Source: Sodalis sp. dw_96
Lineage (GTDB): Bacteria > Pseudomonadota > Gammaproteobacteria > Enterobacterales > Enterobacteriaceae
Length of the DNA: 64,000 nt
Reading direction: 5' to 3'
Assembly: GCF_018449575.1 (NCBI RefSeq)
Contig: NZ_JAAVUT010000002.1
Span: forward strand, 434,001-498,000
In this document: piece after piece, positions 1-8,718 of the stretch
Numbering within the stretch: the first letter of the stretch is position 1
Layout of the letters: each line of letters starts with the position of its first letter
The notes under the pieces: generated by a model
The model's input: the letters and a program-made list of their open reading frames with translations, nothing else
What the model was told of the DNA's origin: nothing
Database searches by the model: none
Translations under genes and position numbers: made by a program

Positions 1-1
1 G

Positions 2-145
2 GCGACGCATTTGGACCTGATTACCGCCCAGCAATCGCTGTTGACCGCTGAACGCCAGGATGTGCAGATTCAGGGACAGCAAATGGAGATGTCCGTCTCG
101 CTGGTGCGGGCGCTGGGGGGTGGCTGGGGTCCCCGCGAGGGATAA
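2..145 (+). CDS. Outer membrane efflux protein (TolC/NodT family), C-terminal end only
   Basis: The window opens inside this gene. The visible 47 codons read ATHLDLITAQQSLLTAERQD and onward, ending in a LVRALGGGW-type tail before a TAA stop. The LD..TAQQSLL..ER helix and the ALGGGW ending are typical of the outer membrane factor of tripartite RND/MFS efflux pumps (NodT-type lipoproteins), which form the channel across the periplasm and outer membrane. The adaptor and pump genes would be upstream, outside the window. Family assignment is good; the exact pump cannot be told. Confidence 0.75.
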   Translation, partial: ATHLDLITAQQSLLTAERQDVQIQGQQMEMSVSLVRALGGGWGPREG

Positions 146-278
146 AACGCAGGTGTGCAAGGCCGGGGCGGTCTCATTTGACGATCCTTCCAGCTCGGCA
201 ATAACGTATCAACATAAAGTACGAAACTGCTGCCCGCTGATCGGGCAGCAGTGATAGGCAAGAATAACGCTACAGCCT

Positions 279-1217
279 TTACCAGTTCGGGCCCTTATGG
301 CATCCATCATGCGGCCGCTGCGGTTTGTAAGGCGGCCATGGAAGCGGATAACATCCCGAAGGTGGATAATAAGGCGGCCGTGGCGGCGGATAGCATCCCG
401 GGTTCGGCGGATTATACGGCGGACGGGGAGCCGGATAATAAGGCGGCCGTGGCGGCGGACAACATCCCGGGTTCGGCGGATTATACGGCGGACGGGGAGC
501 CGGATAATAAGGCGGCCGTGGCGGCGGATAGCATCCCGGGTTCGGCGGATTATACGGCGGACGGGGAGCCGGATAATAAGGCGGCCGCGGCGGCGGACAA
601 CATCCCGGGTTCGGCGGATTATACGGCGGACGGGGAGCCGGATAATAAGGCGGACGCGGCGGCGGACAACATCCCGGGTTCGGCGGATTATACGGCGGAC
701 GGGGAGCCGGATAATAAGGCGGCCGTGGTGGTGGATAGCATCCCGGGTTCGGCGGATTATACGGCGGACGGGGAGCCGGATAATAAGGCGGACGCGGCGG
801 CGGACAACATTCCGGGTTCGGCGGATTATACGGCGGACGAGGAGCCGGATAATAAGGCGGCCGTGGTGGATTACAAGGCTGTTGCAATCCGCTTAGCGTA
901 GTAACATCCAATTTATTCGATCGTGAAATCCAATAGTCATTTGCTCCAATGGCATCTACATAAAAATAATAGGTCAACCCAGGATTCAAACCCGTAGCCA
1001 AAAAGGAGGATGTTTGAGTCTCCCCTACCAAAATAGGATGAGTATCATCATTATAGGGATCATTTTTTATAATCTGAAAATAAGAAATTAAAGGGTTATC
1101 TGCAACATCCCACTTTAAAAGAACGCTGTTTTTAGAGATATTTTCAGCCCGAAGATTGTAGGACCCCCCGGGAGCATTAGGAAACGGGTTATTGAATTCT
1201 GAAATGGAATTTGTCAT
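279..1217 (-). CDS. Fibronectin type III domain protein with proline-rich 23-residue repeats
   Basis: 312 residues. Residues about 13-108 form a fibronectin type III-like beta domain (pattern ...NISKNSVLLKWDVADN..., ...ATGLNPGLTYYFYVDAIG...). From about residue 113 to the end there are seven near-identical 23-residue units rich in PPRPPYYP and PRPPYNPPNPGC with CC or CY pairs, then a degenerate tail ending HKGPNW. No signal peptide is visible. A good ribosome site (AGAGGAAA, 4-5 bases from ATG) and an AT-rich upstream region support this strand. The Pro/Tyr/Cys composition recalls extensin-like structural or surface-binding proteins, but function is unknown. The repeat DNA is also open on the opposite strand (251-901), which I take as a by-product of the repeat composition. 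Confidence 0.7.
   Translation of the reverse strand: MTNSISEFNNPFPNAPGGSYNLRAENISKNSVLLKWDVADNPLISYFQIIKNDPYNDDTHPILVGETQTSSFLATGLNPGLTYYFYVDAIGANDYWISRSNKLDVTTLSGLQQPCNPPRPPYYPAPRPPYNPPNPECCPPPRPPYYPAPRPPYNPPNPGCYPPPRPPYYPAPRPPYNPPNPGCCPPPRPPYYPAPRPPYNPPNPGCCPPPRPPYYPAPRPPYNPPNPGCYPPPRPPYYPAPRPPYNPPNPGCCPPPRPPYYPAPRPPYNPPNPGCYPPPRPPYYPPSGCYPLPWPPYKPQRPHDGCHKGPNW
401..883. repeat. 69-bp tandem repeat, seven units, inside the proline-rich gene
   Basis: Units begin at 401, 470, 539, 608, 677, 746 and 815, an exact 69-bp period (23 codons), each starting GGTTCGGCGGATTATACGG. Units differ by a few bases only, such as GTGGCGGCGGATAGC versus GCGGCGGACAAC, so the array is recent or being homogenised. 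Since 69 is a multiple of three, copy-number change would lengthen or shorten the protein without a frameshift. Confidence 0.95.
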
Positions 1218-1602
1218 AAAATTTCCTCTTTGAATCAGATAAATATAATTATCTCATACACATGTCAATTAATGATCCAATTAAAAAATACATATGGTAG
1301 TTTTTGTATAAAAATAAGCATTATCTGGCTGCTGCATTGTTCTAATAAAAAAATTTATTAATGCATCTAAAATACAATAAATTATGTCAGCCCGGCTTTT
1401 TTTTAGCATAACTATAAGTTAATGATTCAATGGCCGGAGCCACGTAATAGTTTGCTGAGACTACATCATACAGATATGCTTAGTACAATCTCCTATCATG
1501 AACTTCAATTTGAAATCTATAGGTACAGGGGAACTCTGTCAATTGCCGAATAAGACAGCTAAATGCTAAATATTAGATTGGAGGCGGCGAATTTCGGCCC
1601 GT

Positions 1603-1743
1603 TTAACGTTCTTCCAATACCCATTGCCCGTTCCCGGAACAGCACCAGCCCGGCCTTGACCCCGTAAAGATAAGCGGCAGCCCCACCAGGGTACCGTCCA
1701 CCTGACACTCGGTAAAAGCGGCCTCAGGCTGGCCGCTCGCCAT
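1603..1743 (-). CDS. Possible 46-residue protein or gene remnant
   Basis: An ATG frame of 46 codons ending LEER then TAA, with a Cys-rich SRPGWCCSGNGQWV segment. A weak purine run (GGGGACAGG) precedes the ATG. The CSGNGQW pattern resembles the C-termini of some tail or adhesin proteins, but this is not enough to name a family. It lies in an otherwise non-coding 840-bp stretch (1218-2060) and may be the end of a lost gene. The rest of that stretch, mostly AT-rich, shows only the leader structure described at 1937-2045. Confidence 0.2.
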   Translation of the reverse strand: MASGQPEAAFTECQVDGTLVGLPLIFTGSRPGWCCSGNGQWVLEER

Positions 1744-1936
1744 AACCTGTCCCCGAAGCCTTATACAGGGCTGTCTCCTGTTAAATCACGCAATTTCGTG
1801 TCTTTTCTTGCGGCTGGCCGGCCGTGGTTGCCGGCCCTAATGCTAACGTTCCCCCGAGCAGTCCTCTAGGACAAGCCCGCGCGGGGACAGGTCTTTTTTT
1901 ACGTGAGAAGGGTGAGGATCATACCTTGACAGAATA

Positions 1937-2045
1937 ATTCAGTTATTTTGAATGATTAGTGCAAAAAAATTTTCTGGACTAATTTATTAATGGGCGTTAA
2001 TATTAGTTTATCGAAAGCGAAGAGCTTTCACCCTGATAACTGAAT
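1937..2045 (+). promoter_or_regulatory. Structured leader upstream of the small exported peptide
   Basis: ATTCAGTTAT (1937-1946) and its exact reverse complement ATAACTGAAT (2036-2045) are 89 bases apart. Between them a second hairpin, GAAAGC/GCTTTC, spans 2013-2029. The right arm ends 15 bases before the ATG at 2061, so folding could affect access to the start site. This is seen in the sequence; a regulatory role is inference. Confidence 0.35.
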
Positions 2046-2060
2046 CATAGGATAGACATC

Positions 2061-2207
2061 ATGAAAAAAACTATCGCAGCACTTGCACTTATCGCAGCCA
2101 TCCTTGCACCGGCAGTCTCAATGGCGGCTCAAAACGATTACCAGGACTATGCCCACACTTATCCGGTAAGCCAAGGCAACGCACATCATGTTAACACCGC
2201 TGAATAA
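2061..2207 (+). CDS. Small exported peptide, 48 residues, unknown function
   Basis: Begins MKKTIAALALIAAILAPAVS followed by MAAQ, a textbook Sec signal peptide with likely cleavage after VSMA. The mature part is only about 26 residues (QNDYQDYAHTYPVSQG...), hydrophilic and rich in Tyr and His. ATAGGATAGACATC precedes the ATG, giving a ribosome site AGGAT at suitable spacing. A strong terminator follows at 2249. Start, signal peptide and terminator make it a convincing single-gene unit although no family is recognised. Periplasmic location is predicted. Confidence 0.65.
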   Translation: MKKTIAALALIAAILAPAVSMAAQNDYQDYAHTYPVSQGNAHHVNTAE

Positions 2208-2248
2208 AAGCACGTTTAGTTAACTGATACAAAAAATTTCACCTACTC

Positions 2249-2292
2249 GCCCCTCCCTTTTAGCATAGCTAAGCGGGAGGGGCGTTTTTTTA
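2249..2292 (+). terminator. Rho-independent terminator after the small exported peptide
   Basis: GCCCCTCCC (2249-2257) pairs with GGGAGGGGC (2275-2283), followed by a seven-base T run. It could also serve the leftward gene ending at 2318 only poorly, because the A tract on its other side is weak. Confidence 0.9.
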
Positions 2293-2317
2293 TAGCTTAA
2301 CCAAGGTTTTCCCGGGC

Positions 2318-2542
2318 TTAAAAAAGTCTGACTTCCACTTTTTTTTCACTTGAATATCCTTCGCTTAACAGTTGAAACTTGTCAAAAGCTTCATGATTAT
2401 TTTTTGCCAGCACGTGCATAGGCGAAATGGCGAAGCTCTGACTTAATGCCGCGCGAATAATCTCGCCCGCATCCGGGTCTTCCAACGACTGCGGGGTCAC
2501 CACTTCCCCTTTCAGTAAAAATACAAAGCGTTGTTTGGCCAT
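2318..2542 (-). CDS. Hypothetical protein, 74 residues
   Basis: Sequence begins MAKQRFVFLLKGEVVTPQSL and ends KKVEVRLF. The start at 2542 is chosen because AGGAG lies six bases upstream; a second in-frame ATG directly before it, and an upstream extension beginning MHACDH, fit the ribosome site less well. No signal peptide or membrane segment is visible. The pattern of short basic strands and one amphipathic helix suggests a small cytoplasmic protein. I do not recognise the family. It is divergent from the LysR gene at 2688. Confidence 0.6.
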   Translation of the reverse strand: MAKQRFVFLLKGEVVTPQSLEDPDAGEIIRAALSQSFAISPMHVLAKNNHEAFDKFQLLSEGYSSEKKVEVRLF

Positions 2543-2687
2543 CATTATCTCCTGAGCAAGATTACTCGTTAAACAGTGCGGGACGTGACGGTGGTCACAT
2601 GCATGCAAGCTGTCGCTTCGAAAGAGTAGATAGCAAAAAGCGATTTAAATATAATCACTTATTCGCTGCTTTCGATAACCAACCGGA

Positions 2688-3560
2688 ATGGATACTCAAC
2701 TATTGCGTGCCTTTGTCCTTTTGGCGGAGACACAGAATTACCGTGAGGCGTCACAACGGCTATTCATTACCCAGCCTGCGCTGTCTAAAAAGATCAAGCT
2801 GCTTGAAAGCGAGCTGGGGCTGACCCTTTTTGTCCGGGGAAGACACGGCGCCCAGTTGACCCATGCCGGCGAATCATTGCTGGATCAAGCACGGCAACTA
2901 GTGGAGGGGGCGGAAGCCCTGCAACATAATGCCCAGGATATGGCGAAAGGCACCAAAGGCAATCTTTCCATCGGGTTTGGAATTTCGGGCATCAAAATCG
3001 CCCCGGCATGGGTAGCGCGTTTTCGTCGGGCTTATCCGGATGTCATCGTCAGCCTTGAGGACATTTCGTCTGTCCAACAAACCGCCCAATTGTTATCCGG
3101 CAAACTGCAGTTGGCTTTTATACGCATGCCGGTGGAACCGCCGCTGATCGGGCTCAAACTCATTTCCGAATCACTGGTGCTGGCGGTAAAGAAAAAATCG
3201 GTACCGGCGAATGGATTAAATTCCCAGGATTACCGGTTCATTGCTTCACAGCCTTTTATTCAGCTGTCAGCGGAAAAAGGGCCAGGCTTGTACCGGCAAA
3301 TAGAACAATTTCTGCAATTCAACCACATCGTTCCCAATATCGTACAACGAACGCGGGATCTTCAAACCCTGCTGGCATTGGTTGTGGCGGGCGTAGGTAT
3401 CGCCATCGTGCCGGAAAGCACGGTATATATCGCACCCGAGGGTATAGACATGATCCCGCTGGAGGGCCCCTATGCCAGTTGGGATACGGGAATGTTTTGG
3501 AACCCTGCCCTGGCGGACCCGCTGAGAGATCTGTTTATCGGCATGGTGCATAATGAATAG
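2688..3560 (+). CDS. LysR-family transcriptional regulator
   Basis: 290 residues. N-terminal winged helix-turn-helix (MDTQLLRAFVLLAETQNYRE, then SQRLFITQPALSKKIKLLES) and a LysR substrate-binding domain from about residue 90 (GNLSIGFGISGIKIAP...). It is followed at 3964 by a GntP-family permease on the same strand, so that gene is its likely target; the effector would be a sugar acid or related carboxylate, by inference only. The 400-bp gap between the two is long enough for a regulated promoter. Confidence 0.9.
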   Translation: MDTQLLRAFVLLAETQNYREASQRLFITQPALSKKIKLLESELGLTLFVRGRHGAQLTHAGESLLDQARQLVEGAEALQHNAQDMAKGTKGNLSIGFGISGIKIAPAWVARFRRAYPDVIVSLEDISSVQQTAQLLSGKLQLAFIRMPVEPPLIGLKLISESLVLAVKKKSVPANGLNSQDYRFIASQPFIQLSAEKGPGLYRQIEQFLQFNHIVPNIVQRTRDLQTLLALVVAGVGIAIVPESTVYIAPEGIDMIPLEGPYASWDTGMFWNPALADPLRDLFIGMVHNE

Positions 3561-3713
3561 TGCGGGTGTTTCGATCTAACCCTCAACGGTTGAACGCAGC
3601 AAGGTTAATAAATCCATTGAAACATTCCCCATATCCTCTCTCCCACAATCAGTTGACCATGTTGGTGGAAATTCTGTGATCGGTTTCACAGAATTAAAGG
3701 GTGGTAGCATAGT

Positions 3714-3851
3714 ATGGTAGTATGGAAAGGTAATGAGGATCATTATCAGGTAGTAATTGGTTCAAGGGATACGGTGGAGAATGGGCCATTTATTGCTTAT
3801 AAAAATCTTTGTCCGGCGTTGACGCATACCGGCAATCTTCATCACCTGTAG
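3714..3851 (+). CDS. Doubtful 45-codon frame between LysR and GntP genes
   Basis: An ATG frame reading MVVWKGNEDHYQVVIGSRDT and onward to a TAG. No clear ribosome site. It may be the remnant of an enzyme gene once sitting between the regulator and the permease. Otherwise 3561-3963 holds no recognisable gene. Low confidence. Confidence 0.15.
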   Translation: MVVWKGNEDHYQVVIGSRDTVENGPFIAYKNLCPALTHTGNLHHL

Positions 3852-3963
3852 AATAGCATATACCGCGGTAATGACACGATCGCTGAATATATAAAAGAGG
3901 TTATTTTCGGGGCCATGCTGAGATTTATATCATATCCATAGTGTTTATAATAAGGTCAAGAGT

Positions 3964-5298
3964 ATGGCACATGTAATGCCGTTGTTATGGGTTTTAGTGG
4001 GGATAGCGCTGCTGGTAATATTGATTGTCAAAGTCAAAATGCACACTATTTTGGCATTGATGATTTCGGCAATTTTTCTAGCATTCGCCGAAGGGATGCC
4101 CATCGATAAAATTGTTTCCACGATACAAATGGGGTTAAGCAGTATCTTAGGCACACTCACCCTGATTGTAATTTTCGGTGCCGTCATCGGTAAATTAATG
4201 ACGGAATCAGGCGCATCGCAGCAAATTTCCGATACTATAATTAACCTGCTGGGCGTTCGCTACCTGCAATTTGCATTGTTGATCATCGGCACCATTTTTG
4301 GGATGGCGATGTTTTATGAGGTGGCTTTTTTAATTACCGCACCGCTGGTAATAAGCATCGCTAAAAAAGCCAATATTCCCTATATGAAACTGATTGTGCC
4401 CCTGGTGGCCGGCGCAACCATGGGTCACAGCATTTTCCCGCCACAGCCCGGGCCGATGGCATTAACCACCGCATTTCATGCCAATATTTCATTGGTCTAT
4501 ATCTTTGGTCTTATTGTCATCATCCCATCAATTATCTGTTCCGGCGTCATATTGACAAAATTCATTCCGGGTATCGATAAAATGCCGTTGGGCGACATTA
4601 TGGCGCCCCCCGAGTTCAAACCTGCCAACGAACTGCCGGGCTTTGGTATCAGCATACTGGTGCCGTTGCTCCCCGCGATCCTGATGATTTTCTCGTCGAT
4701 TATCCGACTGATGGTGGATAAAGACAGCGAGCTGTTTAAAGTTGCGGCCTTTCTCGGCAGTGCTGAAATCAGCATGCTGATTGCAGTGCTGGTGGGTATA
4801 TTCGCCCTAGGCGTCTTAAGGGGAAAAAGCGGTCAGCAGATTACGGATACGTTGAGCGTTGCCATCTCCGGCGTGTCAAACGTGTTATTGGTGATAGCCG
4901 CCGGCGGCATCATGAAAGAAGTAATTATCAACACCGGTGTGGGCAACGCCATTGTCAGCATGGTGGGAAATATTCCGGTCTCTCCGCTTATTCTGGCATG
5001 GATTATTACCGTTATTATCCGCATCCTCACCGGGCAAGGCGCCGTAGCGGCCATCACCGCCGCAGGCATTGTGGCGCCCATGATTGATGCATTCCATGTC
5101 AATCCGGTATTGATGGTGATCGCCTGCGCCGTGGGCAGCAATACCATGACTTTGATGTATGACGGCGGGTTTCTTTTATTCCAGCAGTCGTTCAAAATTT
5201 CCATGAAGGACACCTTTAAAACTTGGGGATTATTGGAGCTGGTGAATTCCGTGGTGGGTTTGGCAATGGTGATGTTGCTGAGTTTGTTTGTTCACTGA
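3964..5298 (+). CDS. GntP-family permease (gluconate or related hydroxy-acid transporter)
   Basis: 444 residues, the usual GntP length, with about 12 hydrophobic segments. Recognisable family stretches include GHSIFPPQPGPMALTTAFHA near residue 157 and [18 protein letters not shown] near 357, plus the late CAVGSNTMTLMYDGGF motif. GntP proteins are inner-membrane proton symporters for gluconate, D-serine, glycerate or similar hydroxy acids; the substrate is not evident. AGGTCAAGAGT precedes the ATG. Likely controlled by the LysR protein encoded upstream. No catabolic kinase or dehydratase accompanies it. Confidence 0.9.
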   Translation: MAHVMPLLWVLVGIALLVILIVKVKMHTILALMISAIFLAFAEGMPIDKIVSTIQMGLSSILGTLTLIVIFGAVIGKLMTESGASQQISDTIINLLGVRYLQFALLIIGTIFGMAMFYEVAFLITAPLVISIAKKANIPYMKLIVPLVAGATMGHSIFPPQPGPMALTTAFHANISLVYIFGLIVIIPSIICSGVILTKFIPGIDKMPLGDIMAPPEFKPANELPGFGISILVPLLPAILMIFSSIIRLMVDKDSELFKVAAFLGSAEISMLIAVLVGIFALGVLRGKSGQQITDTLSVAISGVSNVLLVIAAGGIMKEVIINTGVGNAIVSMVGNIPVSPLILAWIITVIIRILTGQGAVAAITAAGIVAPMIDAFHVNPVLMVIACAVGSNTMTLMYDGGFLLFQQSFKISMKDTFKTWGLLELVNSVVGLAMVMLLSLFVH

Positions 5299-5343
5299 AT
5301 ACCATTAAATCCGTAAGTTCTGAGTTCTGATTTCTAAACCATG

Positions 5344-5369
5344 AGCTCTGAAGCTCTGAAGCTCTGAAG
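5344..5369. repeat. Short 8-bp tandem repeat (AGCTCTGA x3)
   Basis: Three consecutive copies of AGCTCTGA plus AG, preceded by two related AGTTCTG units around 5316-5330. It lies in the short convergent gap between the permease and the LysR gene. Simple-sequence slippage is the likeliest origin; no function is suggested. Confidence 0.8.
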
Positions 5370-5455
5370 CCAATATGCTCCGTCTATTCGATCAAGACTC
5401 AGGTTATCGTGCTTATATCCCGTCGGCGGGACCCGTCCCGCCATTTGGCTATAAC

Positions 5456-6367
5456 TTACCCGCTCCAGGGAGGTCGTGGCTGAAAGGCGTCCACAAGAAA
5501 ATTAACCATGGCGCGGGTCTTGGCCGGGAACGCATTGCGGGTTGAGTAAACCAGATGTATACCGCCCAGATCGGCAGGCTCGGCATCCAGCATGACAGGT
5601 TCAAGTTCGCCGCGAGCAATCGCGCCAGCAACGATGAATGCCGGTTCATAAATAACCCCCAATCCGGCGACGGCCGCCGCCAGCAGAGCATCCCCATTGT
5701 TCGCCCACAAGTTTCCCTTTATCTCGATTTTAATGTCCCGTTTGGCGCCAAAAAACCACTCATCGGTATGGGCGGCAGCGGAAATCGTCGAACCCAGACA
5801 ATTATGCCGGCCCAGTTCAGCAACCCGCTCCGGCCGGCCATAGCGCCGCCAGTACGCGGGTGCGGCGCACACTGCCATCGGGCAGTCGGCCAGCTTGCGC
5901 GACACTAAGCGATTGTCTTTCAACGGCCCGATCCGAATGGTCAAATCCCAGCCTTCGTCAATGAGATCCACGATACGATCGTTTAATCCCAGTTCCACCG
6001 TGACATTAGGATGTCGATGGGAAAAATCCATTATCAATGGCGCAATATAGCGGTTGCCAAAAGACAACGGCGCATTGAGCCTCAATACACCGCGGGCGTC
6101 AACCCGCTGCGATGCCAGCAAATTTTCAACCTCTTCCAGTTCCGGTAGCAGTCGGTTTACCACCTGTAGATACTGCTGCCCCGCCTCCGTCAGGCTTAGC
6201 TTACGCGTACTCCGCTGGAATAACCTCACTCCCAGGCGTGTCTCAAGCGCATCGAGATGTTTGGTCGCCATTGCCGGCGACAGGCCGAGCTGGCGTGCCG
6301 CGCCGGATATACTGCCGACACGTGCGGAGCGTGAAAATACCTGCATCCCGGTAATTCGATCAAGCAT
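5456..6367 (-). CDS. LysR-family transcriptional regulator (CrgA-like)
   Basis: 303 residues from MLDRITGMQVFSRSARVGSI; an N-terminal extension is possible but the start at 6367 fits the family and has GTGAGAA upstream. Winged HTH at about residues 20-45 (GAARQLGLSPAMATKHLDAL) and a CrgA-type effector domain (GVLRLNAPLSFGNRYIAPL). It is divergent from the quinone-oxidoreductase-like gene at 6480, with only about 110 bp between, the usual arrangement for a LysR protein controlling a divergent oxidoreductase. Confidence 0.9.
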   Translation of the reverse strand: MLDRITGMQVFSRSARVGSISGAARQLGLSPAMATKHLDALETRLGVRLFQRSTRKLSLTEAGQQYLQVVNRLLPELEEVENLLASQRVDARGVLRLNAPLSFGNRYIAPLIMDFSHRHPNVTVELGLNDRIVDLIDEGWDLTIRIGPLKDNRLVSRKLADCPMAVCAAPAYWRRYGRPERVAELGRHNCLGSTISAAAHTDEWFFGAKRDIKIEIKGNLWANNGDALLAAAVAGLGVIYEPAFIVAGAIARGELEPVMLDAEPADLGGIHLVYSTRNAFPAKTRAMVNFLVDAFQPRPPWSG

Positions 6368-6479
6368 TAATTTCTCACTGAGAGTAAGAGCTGAATTAAT
6401 TACTGAGCAGATTATCATACCAATGGGAGAAATATATTATAGACCTCTCTTTTTAATCCATGAGCCGCCGGTAAACAGC

Positions 6480-7418
6480 ATGAAAGCGTTATGCATCAAT
6501 CAATATGATTCCATTTATAATGCCGCCTTATTGGCATGTGAACCCGCTGTGCCGGGGCCTGATGAAGTTTTGCTAAGGGTGGTCGCGGCCAGCATAAATC
6601 CACTGGATCTAAAACTCATCTCCGGCCGGATGTCCGCTATTTTTCCGCTTAAGTTCCCTTATATCCTGGGTACCGATGTAGCCGGTGTGGTTGAAGCGGT
6701 GGGTAATTCAGTACAACGGTTTAAGCCCGGCGATAATCTGTTCGGGCGCATGGATCCTCGTCGTGGGGGCGCCCTGGCCGACCACGCGGTGGTGCCCGCA
6801 CATCATCTGAGCCCGATTCCCGAGGGCCTTGACGCCGGCCTGGCCGCAGCCTTGCCCACGGCGGCAGGAACCGCCTGGCAGGCATTACACGATATCGCAC
6901 GGGTTCGAACAGGGCACCGCGTTCTGATTCATGCGGCCAGCGGCGGTGTGGGCACTTTCGCCATACAGATTGCCAAACTGGCCGGAGCCACCGTTATCGC
7001 CACTGCGTCGGAGAAAAACCACGCCCTGCTCAAAAACCTGGGGGCGGATGAAGTTATTGATTATCGGCAAGAGGATTTTACCCGGTGCGTCAAGGATGCG
7101 GATATTGTGCTGGATCTCATCGGCGGAGACACCCTGCGGCGCTCTTGGGGAATTATTCGTCCCGGCGGCATATTGGTGACATCCATTGATCGGGCGTTGA
7201 CAAATAACGGCGCAGTCCGTGGCGCCTTTGTCCAGCTCACCACGAACGCCGCGTTGCTGCAAAATATTGCGCTATTGGTTTGCGCCGGAAAGCTGCGGGT
7301 AATCACTGATACCTCCTATTCGTTAGAGCAGGCCCGCAACGCGTTGGAACAGGTCGCTTCCGGCCATGTGGCGGGTAAGGTCCTGGTGCGTGTATCACCA
7401 CAGCCCGCGGGCCATTAG
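6480..7418 (+). CDS. NADP-dependent zinc-free alcohol dehydrogenase / quinone oxidoreductase
   Basis: 312 residues from MKALCINQYDSIYNAALLAC, an MDR-superfamily enzyme. The GroES-like N-terminal half lacks the structural and catalytic zinc Cys clusters. The Rossmann half carries IHAASGGVGTFAIQIAKLAG and the pattern ATASEKNHALLKNLGADEVIDY. Such proteins reduce quinones or activated alkenes with NADPH in the cytoplasm. The start at 6480 is preferred over ATG 6423, which adds an atypical leader. It is followed after about 50 bp by a hydrolase gene, probably co-transcribed. Confidence 0.88.
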   Translation: MKALCINQYDSIYNAALLACEPAVPGPDEVLLRVVAASINPLDLKLISGRMSAIFPLKFPYILGTDVAGVVEAVGNSVQRFKPGDNLFGRMDPRRGGALADHAVVPAHHLSPIPEGLDAGLAAALPTAAGTAWQALHDIARVRTGHRVLIHAASGGVGTFAIQIAKLAGATVIATASEKNHALLKNLGADEVIDYRQEDFTRCVKDADIVLDLIGGDTLRRSWGIIRPGGILVTSIDRALTNNGAVRGAFVQLTTNAALLQNIALLVCAGKLRVITDTSYSLEQARNALEQVASGHVAGKVLVRVSPQPAGH

Positions 7419-7466
7419 GCAGCGAAGCCACGAAGCCCCGTCTTCAGTTATCTCCAGGAGATCAGC

Positions 7467-8672
7467 ATGAAATTTTTATTTGAAAACGAATCATTTTCCT
7501 TCGAGACGCTACGCACGGCGGGCTTTGCCAACTATGGCGGAGCGGATCTAGGCGAAGTCATTGTGACGGCGCGGGGCATTCCCGAAGGGGACGAAACGGC
7601 CTGGCTGAAGCAGTGGGAAGCCACTGCCAATCGCGTGGCCGCCATCGGCGAGCGTTCTCTGGCGGCAGGACACCTGATCAGCGCGCGGGAAGCATTTCTC
7701 CGTGCCTCGAATTATTATCGCACCGCTGAATTTTTCAAACGGGCCGCTCCTATCGGCGATATAGATGTGGCGCGTTTGTCGGGCCGTTCGACCCAAACGT
7801 TTATTCAGGCCGTTCAACTGCTCGATAGCCCCTTTGAGATAGTCGACATTCCTTACGAAAATACCACGTTACCGGGCTATCTGTTCCTGGTGGATAATAG
7901 CGGTAAACCGCGCCCGACGATTATTTACAACAATGGCTTTGATTCCACGCAGGAAGAATCCTATTTTGCCATCGGCGCCGCCGCCTTGCGCCGGGGCTAT
8001 AATGTTCTCGCGTTTGACGGTCCTGGCCAGGGCGCCGCGTTGCGCGCCGCAAAAATCACCTTCCGTCATGACTGGGAAAACGTGTTAAGCCCGGTGATTG
8101 ACTTCGCGCTGACGCGCAAAGAGATTGCGCGGGACCAAATCGCCCTGTTCGGCTACAGCCTGGGAGGGTATCTGGTGGCTCGCGCCGCCGCGTTTGACCA
8201 CCGGCCCGCCGCGTTGATTCTCGACGACGGCCTGCTGGATTTTCATTTTGCCTTTGAACATATGCTGCCGCCGTTCCTGCTGTCATGGATTGATGAGCGG
8301 CAAGATGAACGCGCCGACGCCGTGCTGCAACTGTTGATGTCCATGAAAACCGGCGCCCGCTGGGCAATACAAAACGGTATGTGGACTTTCGGCGTCACAT
8401 CCCCCAGCGAGTTCGTCCGTCAGAGCCGGCGTTATACGCTGGCCGGTATTGCCGACGACATCCGGACGGCGACGCTGGTGCTGAACGCCGAAAACGATCA
8501 GTTCCTCAAAGGACAACCGCAGGCCATCTACGCATTGCTGAACGCGCCGAAAAAACTGGTGACGCTCACGGAAGCCGAAGGGGCGGGAGAACACTGCCAT
8601 ATGGGCGCCATGTCCCTAGCCCATCAAACCATCTTCGATTGGCTGGATGACACTCTGTCCGACCGCGGATAA
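7467..8672 (+). CDS. Alpha/beta hydrolase (FrsA / dihydropseudooxynicotine hydrolase-like)
   Basis: 401 residues. A helical N-terminal part of about 130 residues precedes an alpha/beta-hydrolase core. The nucleophile elbow is GYSLGG with Ser231; a likely acid lies in NAENDQF and the His in GEHCHMG. NGFDSTQEES supplies the oxyanion-side strand. The N-terminal cap is typical of the DUF1100/FrsA-like and 2,6-dihydropseudooxynicotine hydrolase group, which cut C-C or ester bonds; the true substrate is unknown. CCAGGAGATCAGC gives a strong ribosome site. It likely shares an operon with the oxidoreductase at 6480. Confidence 0.85.
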   Translation: MKFLFENESFSFETLRTAGFANYGGADLGEVIVTARGIPEGDETAWLKQWEATANRVAAIGERSLAAGHLISAREAFLRASNYYRTAEFFKRAAPIGDIDVARLSGRSTQTFIQAVQLLDSPFEIVDIPYENTTLPGYLFLVDNSGKPRPTIIYNNGFDSTQEESYFAIGAAALRRGYNVLAFDGPGQGAALRAAKITFRHDWENVLSPVIDFALTRKEIARDQIALFGYSLGGYLVARAAAFDHRPAALILDDGLLDFHFAFEHMLPPFLLSWIDERQDERADAVLQLLMSMKTGARWAIQNGMWTFGVTSPSEFVRQSRRYTLAGIADDIRTATLVLNAENDQFLKGQPQAIYALLNAPKKLVTLTEAEGAGEHCHMGAMSLAHQTIFDWLDDTLSDRG

Positions 8673-8718
8673 CACAACGATCGGGGCCGTCATCCTCCCG
8701 GCCGGCGAGGCATATTAC

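Noticed and set aside
251-901. Long rightward frame (216 codons) and a second overlapping Arg-rich frame across the 69-bp repeat
   Set aside because: They arise because the repeat is GC-rich and a multiple of three, so several frames stay open. Neither has a ribosome site or recognisable domain, while the leftward frame has both.
1860-1915. Nested palindromes GTCCTCTAGGAC and CCCGCGCGGG before a T run
   Set aside because: Perfect palindromes without loop are poor terminators, and no gene ends just upstream.
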